This document shows, piece by piece, positions 31,151 through 36,521 of a stretch of DNA of 36,521 nt. Position 1 is the first letter of the stretch. Each line of letters begins with the position of its first letter. Source of the DNA: Desulfuromonas sp. TF (GTDB taxonomy: Bacteria; Desulfobacterota; Desulfuromonadia; Desulfuromonadales; ATBO01). Below the pieces are notes generated by a model. That model was not told the DNA's origin. It was given only the letters and a program-made list of their open reading frames with translations, and ran no database searches. The stretch spans positions 345,852 to 382,372 of the forward strand of contig NZ_KI421413.1 of assembly GCF_000472285.1 (NCBI RefSeq), given 5' to 3'. Both the position numbers and the translations under genes were made by a program.

Positions 31151-33182
31151 GAATGGCCGTCTCTCCCCTGAGCGTTTCGCTCATCAGCCCTCCGATGTCG
31201 AGAACAAGAATCGTTTTCTGGTTCCCAAGATCAGCCGCCCCGGCGATGCCTCGAACGAAAGAAAGGGCATTACCGAGGGACTTGATGACCACGTCCTGTT
31301 GACCGAGGAGGTCGTCGACGACGATTCCGAGTCTCTTTTCCGCCATGCCCACCACTGCTACGAAGGAGCGTCCGGTCCCTGTGGAGGCTTCCGAAAAACC
31401 GAACACTTCGCTCAGACGCAGAAGCGGCAAGGTGCTCTGGCGAAGCTCGACCACTTCCCGCCGCTCGATGGTGCGGATGGCGGACGATTCGAGCATGAAG
31501 GTTTCAAGTACGGAACTGATCGGGATCGCATAGGTTCTGCCGCAGGCATTGACGATCAGCGCCTTGATGATCGCCAGGGTGATGGGCAGAGTTATGATCA
31601 TGGCGGTTCCCTCTCCAAACCGGCTGTCGATTTCTATCATTCCGGAGAGAGCGGAGATGTTGTTCTTGACCACATCCATTCCCACCCCCCGGCCGGACAG
31701 GTCGCTTACTTCGTCCCGGGTGGAAAAACCAGGCGTAAACACCAGATCGTAGATATCCTCTCGCAGCAATTCCACCCCTTCGTTAATCAGACCTTTCTGT
31801 ACGGCCTTACGGCGAACCCTCTCCGGATCTATCCCGCGGCCATCGTCGCGCACCTCAAGGACGACATGGTTCCCCTTCTGAGACGCCCAGAGACAGATCG
31901 TTCCCTTCTCCGATTTTCCGGCGGAGAGGCGCTCGTCGACGGGCTCGATTCCATGATCAATGGCATTGCGGATGATGTGCATCAGCGGGTCGGCCAGATC
32001 CTCCATGATCAGCTTGTCCAGTTCGGTATCCGCTCCGCGAATGTCGAGAGCCACCTTTTTGCCTTGTTCGCTGGCAACCCGTCTGACGATACGGGACATT
32101 TTCTCGAAGAGCTGACCCACTGGGACCATGCGGACTTCCATGACCCCCTTCTGCAGTTCTTCCAGGCGCCGCTCAAGTGTACGGGTGGCTTTGAGAAGCT
32201 CCATGCCCAGCTCGCGCTCTTTTTCAGCTTTGAGCCGCTCGGCTATGGTGCTGATCAGCCCCTTGGAAAGAACCAGCTCCCCGACGATATTCATCAGCAA
32301 ATCGAGTTTTCCGATATCCACCCTTACGGTCCGGCTGATCGATCTCAGAGAGGTTTCCGAAGCTTCTCCCATCTCCTCGATTTCCTCGACCGCCGCCGGA
32401 CCCGCGAACTCTTTGACTGCGGCGGAAGGTTGGACGTTTCCTCCGCCAAGGTGATCAACGGAGATATCTTCCCTTGCCAGAAGAGAGCAAATCTGCTCCG
32501 CCGTCTGGGATGAACCAAACAGAATCTGGAACGCTATCCGATCGGATATGTCTCCGGCACAGGGTAGAGTGCTGATGACCTCACCCTTTTTTTTCAGCTG
32601 GTCTGTAATTTCGGCGAGGTCCTGATCGAAACTGGCCAGACTGAAAGTGGCCTTCACTCGCAGAAGGTTGCGCCCCTTGTTCAGATTCTCCAGCAGCCGG
32701 TGCTCCTCGTATTCGGTGAGGACGTTGAGGATCTCCGAATCAATTTTCAGGGTGTCGAGAAGATCGCCTCCCGGTTGCCGCCCCCCGCTCATGAAGGCGT
32801 CAATGCGCCGAACAAGAGGCCTGACGTCGAAAGAGAAGTTTTCGTTTTCGCCTTTTCCGTGAACCAGGCGCGCAAGTGCTTCCAGGGCATCGAAGAGGAT
32901 CTCGACAAGTTCGGCATTCCACGAAATCTTTCCAAGCCGCAGGCTGTCGAGCAAATTCTCCATGTTGTGAGCAAGTTCAGTGATATCGTCGAATCCAAAC
33001 ATGCCCGAAAGCCCTTTGATGGAATGGGCCCCGCGGAAAATACCGTTCAGGATTTCCGGATCGCTTCCTCCCCCGTCGGCGCTGTCGCCGAGCGCCACCA
33101 GGTCGAGGTTCAGCTTTTCGATAATTTCCTCGGCCTCTCCCAGGAAATCTCCGATCGCACTGGATAACGACTTGTCGGTCAC
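31143..33182 (-). CDS. cheA: Chemotaxis histidine kinase CheA
   Basis: A 679-residue kinase with the standard order of domains. P1 (HPt) has the phosphorylated His53 in GAHSIKG. A ferredoxin-like P2-type segment (about 172-245, LLRVKATFSL) probably binds CheY. The dimerisation domain begins near 288 (VDIGKLDLLMNIVGELV). The ATPase domain shows the N box HIIRNAIDHGIE (402-413), G1 DDGRGID (446-452) and G2 GRGVGMDVV (497-505). The CheW-like P5 domain occupies about 535-670. Start is a GTG with GGCAGGAG upstream, 3 bases past the cheY stop. All catalytic motifs are intact. It should phosphorylate the CheY, CheB and other receivers of this cluster. Confidence 0.96.
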   Translation of the reverse strand: MTDKSLSSAIGDFLGEAEEIIEKLNLDLVALGDSADGGGSDPEILNGIFRGAHSIKGLSGMFGFDDITELAHNMENLLDSLRLGKISWNAELVEILFDALEALARLVHGKGENENFSFDVRPLVRRIDAFMSGGRQPGGDLLDTLKIDSEILNVLTEYEEHRLLENLNKGRNLLRVKATFSLASFDQDLAEITDQLKKKGEVISTLPCAGDISDRIAFQILFGSSQTAEQICSLLAREDISVDHLGGGNVQPSAAVKEFAGPAAVEEIEEMGEASETSLRSISRTVRVDIGKLDLLMNIVGELVLSKGLISTIAERLKAEKERELGMELLKATRTLERRLEELQKGVMEVRMVPVGQLFEKMSRIVRRVASEQGKKVALDIRGADTELDKLIMEDLADPLMHIIRNAIDHGIEPVDERLSAGKSEKGTICLWASQKGNHVVLEVRDDGRGIDPERVRRKAVQKGLINEGVELLREDIYDLVFTPGFSTRDEVSDLSGRGVGMDVVKNNISALSGMIEIDSRFGEGTAMIITLPITLAIIKALIVNACGRTYAIPISSVLETFMLESSAIRTIERREVVELRQSTLPLLRLSEVFGFSEASTGTGRSFVAVVGMAEKRLGIVVDDLLGQQDVVIKSLGNALSFVRGIAGAADLGNQKTILVLDIGGLMSETLRGETAIHV

Positions 33183-33185
33183 TGA

Positions 33186-33560
33186 TTACTCCTGCCCCAG
33201 AAATCTGCTGACGAGTGCCTGAAGATCGTCCGGCGAAAAAGGTTTCACCAGGTAGGCGTCAGCCCCCAGTGCGAGTCCTTTTTCCCGGTCCCGTTCGCTC
33301 CCTTCAGTGCTGACGATGAACAACGGCGTGTTTTTGTAGTTTGGATTGTTCTTGATGAAGCTGACCAGTTCAAGTCCGTTGATGTCCGGCATGTTGATGT
33401 CGGTGATCACCAGGTCGACCTTTTCCCGCGGGAGAATGCGCAAGGCGTCGAAACCGTTGGCGGCCTCCACCAGGATATAGTCTCCCATGGCAGCGATAGC
33501 GGAAACGATGAATGACCTCATGGTCGGTGAATCTTCGGCAATCAGGATCTTTTTAGGCAC
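33186..33560 (-). CDS. cheY: CheY response regulator next to cheA
   Basis: A 124-residue receiver. LIAEDSPTMR gives the acidic pocket, Asp54 (VITDINMP) is the phospho-acceptor, Thr85 (IVSTEG) the switch, Lys106 (YLVKPF) the conserved lysine. The GTG at 33560 is chosen because AAGGAG lies about 10 bases upstream and the protein then starts as normal for CheY; a longer frame from 33704 lies inside the DUF4388 gene. Its position directly before cheA, with 3 bases between, makes it the likely main substrate of this CheA. Confidence 0.92.
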   Translation of the reverse strand: MPKKILIAEDSPTMRSFIVSAIAAMGDYILVEAANGFDALRILPREKVDLVITDINMPDINGLELVSFIKNNPNYKNTPLFIVSTEGSERDREKGLALGADAYLVKPFSPDDLQALVSRFLGQE

Positions 33561-33576
33561 CTGTCCGCGCTCCTTG

Positions 33577-35301
33577 CTAGATGGCGACATTGCCCCTGAG
33601 ACGGCGTTCAAGAAGGGCTTTTTCCATGGCCAAACCTGCCTGGGACAGAAAAATCTCCAGTGATTCGGTATTGACGATCGGTAATTTCTCAGGCAGGTTG
33701 TCACCGTACAGCACGGCCACGACCTGCCCCTCGCTGATTATGGGGCCGAGGAAGATCTCTTCCGGCTCGTCTCCGCCGAGCTGTTCCTTGAGGTAGTTGT
33801 CCCACCGGCTGTCGCCGAGGCGGACCCTGCGGGCGGATTTATCGGCAATAACCTGGTTGAAGATCGACTTATCGCCTCGGGGTATCTTCATCCTTCGGAC
33901 ACGGGCATCTGCCATTTCTCCGCTCAGTTCGATGCCGAACTGACCCAGCCCGACGATTTCCTTCTCCTTGGCCAGAAAAATGACCGCCCGATTCATCAGT
34001 TCACTTGCAAAACGAAGAACCAGGAGAATAATCCCTCCGCCCAGCGAAGGGTTGTGAAGTTCCTGCAGCATTCCTTTGAGAAGGTGCAGCCCCGGTGACT
34101 CCGGCCCTCTTCCCTGCCGGTCCGCAGTGGTTTCCTCTCCCATTTCCTTGAGGAGTTCCGCTCCCCAGTTGTAGGTCGCGGATTCCACCGGAACTTCGAT
34201 CCCTGATGCGTCACCCAGAAAAACACTCATGGTTTCAGCAAAAGCCTGAAGGGCACGGGCCCCCCGCTCATCCCGGATTTCGTTCTTCTTCGGCTTGGGC
34301 ATAACCGCCGACACCCCGAATTGCCGGACTTTTTCTTCGGCTTCAAGGTTGGAGTGATCCGACATCACGAAAACGGCAAGCTGAGGGAATCTTTTCTTGA
34401 TATTCTGAAGAAGCTCTATTCCGCCGAGAATGCCGGTGCCGTTCAGACGCGGCATGATCAGATCGACCAGAAGCGCGGGGGCTTCGCCGGCCCGGGCGGC
34501 GACTTCGACGGCGGCCAGGAATTCATTGCCCTCGTTGAATGCGGAAACGGAATAGCCGAGCGCCCCGAGGGCGCGGCGAATGCCTTCGGCCGTGGGAGGG
34601 TCATCATCCACCAGAAGGACCTGCATCCCAGGTGCCGCAGTTGCCGGGGCGGCCGGTTCGGTCTCTGAGGAAGACGGATTTTCCTTCACGGCTTCACGGC
34701 CTGAGGGTGGTTCTTCTTCGAGCTCCAGAAGGCTTTCCATGTCGACGACGGATTCTGAAACCTCCTCCTCGACAGGTTCGCCCCGGTGGCGCCGCTCGTC
34801 GAGGATTCGACTCCCCTCCATGGCCAGCCATTGGGGATTCAATCCCTGATCGAGCATGAACTGCAGGGGGTTGAGAGTGGTCGCTCCCATTTCAGAGGGT
34901 TCACCCAGCTCGAAGGAGAAGGTCCCTTCCATCCAGGCGAAGAAGTTATAAACGATCTTCTCGACCTGCTCCTTCACCGCTTCTTCGATTCTGTCCTTGG
35001 GAACGCCGAAATGTTCGGCGATGATATCCCCGAGCCGTGGCGGGGGAAGGTCGCTTTTCTTCTGAATGGATACGGCTTTTTTGAGGGTCGGGATATCGAC
35101 GAGGGACTTGCGAACCAACAGGTCGCCTATATTTTCGCGGAACATGGTGGAGGTGGCGCGGATAACCTGCCCGTCCCTGAAGACAACCTTCCCCTCGCGG
35201 CCGCGGCTGGCCAGAGACAGCACCCCTGATTTGCGGCTGAGGCTGACGATCTGAAGAATATCCCCCAGACTGAGGTCTTCGAGGTTTCCGACAAGACTCA
35301 T
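33577..35301 (-). CDS. DUF4388 - receiver - GAF-like protein heading the che operon
   Basis: A 574-residue soluble protein. Residues 1-150 are a DUF4388 (PATAN-type) domain: MSLVGNLEDLSLGDILQIVS, SRKSGVLSL and GKVVFRDGQVIRA. A Glu/Pro-rich linker (about 175-225) leads to a complete receiver domain (MQVLLVDDDPPTAEG; phospho-acceptor Asp280 in LLVDLIMPRLNG; Lys in VMPKPKK). The C-terminal part (about 400-570) is GAF-like, ending GPIISEGQVVAVLYGDNLPE and FLSQAGLAMEKALLERRL. DUF4388 proteins are common in Geobacter and myxobacteria next to signalling genes. It may be a CheA-phosphorylated output or a sensor. It is the first gene after the promoter at 35374. Confidence 0.82.
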   Translation of the reverse strand: MSLVGNLEDLSLGDILQIVSLSRKSGVLSLASRGREGKVVFRDGQVIRATSTMFRENIGDLLVRKSLVDIPTLKKAVSIQKKSDLPPPRLGDIIAEHFGVPKDRIEEAVKEQVEKIVYNFFAWMEGTFSFELGEPSEMGATTLNPLQFMLDQGLNPQWLAMEGSRILDERRHRGEPVEEEVSESVVDMESLLELEEEPPSGREAVKENPSSSETEPAAPATAAPGMQVLLVDDDPPTAEGIRRALGALGYSVSAFNEGNEFLAAVEVAARAGEAPALLVDLIMPRLNGTGILGGIELLQNIKKRFPQLAVFVMSDHSNLEAEEKVRQFGVSAVMPKPKKNEIRDERGARALQAFAETMSVFLGDASGIEVPVESATYNWGAELLKEMGEETTADRQGRGPESPGLHLLKGMLQELHNPSLGGGIILLVLRFASELMNRAVIFLAKEKEIVGLGQFGIELSGEMADARVRRMKIPRGDKSIFNQVIADKSARRVRLGDSRWDNYLKEQLGGDEPEEIFLGPIISEGQVVAVLYGDNLPEKLPIVNTESLEIFLSQAGLAMEKALLERRLRGNVAI

Positions 35302-35344
35302 GAAGATTCCAGGCAGTATGGACGCAAGGCGTCGAAGACGATGT

Positions 35345-35464
35345 CTAACAGTCTAGAATTAAATAGAAATAAATATATATCGCAGCATGGTGAGTAAGTA
35401 AAGGTTTTTCAGCCCGCTCAAGAGTGAAATCCTGCCACGCAAAACGGATGTTTGCCTTCTTCAT
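35345..35464 (-). CDS. Possible 39-residue small protein after der
   Basis: An ATG at 35464 follows GAAGGAGA, 10 bases past the der stop. It reads MKKANIRFAWQDFTLERAEK and ends in a hydrophobic, tyrosine-rich stretch (AIYIYFYLILDC) before the stop. The good ribosome site and position argue for expression. Against this, the likely promoter of the che operon overlaps its end, and there is no known family. It could be a small membrane peptide or chance. Confidence 0.3.
   Translation of the reverse strand: MKKANIRFAWQDFTLERAEKPLLTHHAAIYIYFYLILDC
35374..35402 (-). promoter_or_regulatory. Likely promoter of the che operon
   Basis: On the minus strand TTTACT (35402-35397), a 17-base spacer and TATATA (35379-35374) lie about 75 bases upstream of the DUF4388 gene in an AT-rich patch. 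No sigma28 or sigma54 motif was seen there. Confidence 0.45.
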
Positions 35465-35474
35465 TCTCCTTCGT

Positions 35475-36521
35475 TCAACCCTTTTGCTGCTCACGGTCTT
35501 TGAACGTGAGCCTGAGCGGGGCTCCGGTAAAACCGAAGGATTCGCGGAGTTTGTTGACAAGATAACGCTCATAGGAGAAATGGACCCCTTCGGCCCGGTT
35601 GGCGAAAATGACGAAACTCGGCGGCCGAACGGCCGTCTGGGTGATATAAAAAAACTTGAGCCTCCTCCCCTGGTAAAGCGGCGGCTGATGACTTTTGACC
35701 GCTTCCATCAGCATCCTGTTCAGGGCCGGTGTGGGAACGCGCTTGTTGTATTCCGCAGCCACCTCCTCGACCGTTGCCATAATCTTTGCAACCCTCTGGC
35801 CCGTGAGCGCGGAGACGAAAATGACCGGGGCATGGGGAAGAAACTTGAAGTCGAGACGCAGTTTTTCCAGAAATTTCCCCATGGTGGAGTTATCTTTTGC
35901 CAGCAGGTCCCACTTATTGACCAGCAGAATGAGCGCCCGCCCCTTCTCGTAAGCATAGCCGGCCACGGTCAGGTCCTGATCGGTGACCCCTTCTTCGGCA
36001 TCGATGACCGCCAGCACCACATGAGCCCGGTCCATGGCTTTGAGCGCCTGGATGACGCTGTATTTTTCCAGCGCCCGGCTCACCTTCCCCTTCCGCCGGA
36101 TACCGGCGGTGTCGATCAGCACGTAACGTTTCTGATTGTAGATGAACGGCGTGTCGACGCTGTCCCGGGTCGTACCCGCCTGAGGATTGGCGACCACCCG
36201 CTCATAACCGAGGAGGCGGTTGACCAGGGACGATTTCCCCACATTCGGCCGCCCGACAATGGCCAGCCGCACCTCCTCCCGGTCCTCCTCGACAGGCTGG
36301 GCCGGCGGAAGAAGGGGCAGCACCTCATCCATCAGTTCACCCACCCCGCGGCCATGCTCGGCGGAGACCGTGTAGAGTTCATCGACCCCCAGGGCATAGA
36401 ACTCGCCGATGCCCGCTTCCTGCTTTTCCCCGTCCACCTTGTTGATCACGAACAGGACAGGCTTGTCCACCCGCCTCAGCCGGGAGGCCACCTCGATATC
36501 GGAAGGTGTCAGCCCCTCCTT
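35475..36521 (-). CDS. der: GTPase Der (EngA), N-terminus outside the window
   Basis: 348 residues of the tandem-GTPase ribosome assembly factor. The end of the first G domain is seen ([10 protein letters not shown] as G4, VSAEHG as G5). The second G domain is complete: [16 protein letters not shown] (G1), [12 protein letters not shown] (G3), LLVNKWDLL (G4) and FVSALTGQ (G5). The C-terminal KH-like domain includes [18 protein letters not shown] and ends [16 protein letters not shown]. Der helps mature the 50S subunit. The first G1 motif lies beyond the right edge. It ends upstream of the che operon on the same strand. Confidence 0.97.
   Translation of the reverse strand, partial: KEGLTPSDIEVASRLRRVDKPVLFVINKVDGEKQEAGIGEFYALGVDELYTVSAEHGRGVGELMDEVLPLLPPAQPVEEDREEVRLAIVGRPNVGKSSLVNRLLGYERVVANPQAGTTRDSVDTPFIYNQKRYVLIDTAGIRRKGKVSRALEKYSVIQALKAMDRAHVVLAVIDAEEGVTDQDLTVAGYAYEKGRALILLVNKWDLLAKDNSTMGKFLEKLRLDFKFLPHAPVIFVSALTGQRVAKIMATVEEVAAEYNKRVPTPALNRMLMEAVKSHQPPLYQGRRLKFFYITQTAVRPPSFVIFANRAEGVHFSYERYLVNKLRESFGFTGAPLRLTFKDREQQKG

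Noticed and set aside
31044-32513. 489-codon plus-strand frame opposite cheA
   Set aside because: Shadow of cheA, whose kinase motifs are all present on the minus strand.

Overview
The window looks like chromosomal DNA of a GC-rich, Gram-negative deltaproteobacterium of the Desulfuromonadales/Geobacterales type. This is inferred from the gene content: lptE and an LpxL-like acyltransferase (an LPS outer membrane), a large che cluster with DUF4388, HEAT-repeat and zinc-ribbon receiver proteins, haem c proteins of the cytochrome P460 family, and a murJ / rpsT / holA / lptE / leuS / infA block. Species cannot be told from the sequence alone.

Region 1 (1-8960) is an accessory and partly decayed segment. 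It opens with the end of a SpoIIE/PP2C-type phosphatase. Next come a broken GH15 glucoamylase-like gene, an ArsS-like radical SAM gene, and about 1.2 kb without an intact gene; that stretch holds a CxxCH cytochrome fragment, several hairpin terminators and a compact promoter-terminator unit. A minus-strand group follows: two cytochrome P460 proteins, a TetR regulator, an Old Yellow Enzyme and an AhpD-like protein. A matching 16-bp palindrome lies just downstream of the -10 box of both the tetR and the OYE promoter, which suggests one repressor controlling both units. An alpha/beta hydrolase with an Asp nucleophile and a frameshifted [2Fe-2S] ferredoxin fragment complete the region. It ends at a tRNA-Leu(CAG) gene whose 3' end faces the decayed segment.

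Region 2 (9000-22050) is mostly housekeeping: proline dehydrogenase, an NFACT/RqcH-family protein, O-acetylhomoserine sulfhydrylase, an LpxL-like acyltransferase coupled to trmL, murJ coupled to ogt, rpsT, and then leuS-lptE-holA (overlapping or closely spaced) and infA. Clear sigma70-like promoters precede tRNA-Leu, rpsT, infA and tetR. Several genes end in good intrinsic terminators.

Region 3 (22058-35402, minus strand) is a chemosensory cluster. In transcription order it reads DUF4388-REC protein, CheY, CheA, ExeA-like AAA ATPase, CheW with an extended N-terminus, response regulator, CheW, zinc-ribbon/receiver protein, HEAT-repeat protein, CheR, CheB, then a coiled-coil/GAF protein and a second CheY. 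Many of the genes overlap by 1 to 20 bases, which points to one coupled transcript. No chemoreceptor gene is present, so receptors must come from elsewhere. A 165-bp hairpin element with 9-bp direct repeats, resembling a MITE, sits directly before the ribosome binding site of the GAF gene. The window ends inside der (EngA).

The observations most worth a second look are this MITE-like element, the unusual accessory proteins of the che cluster, and the paired TetR operators.
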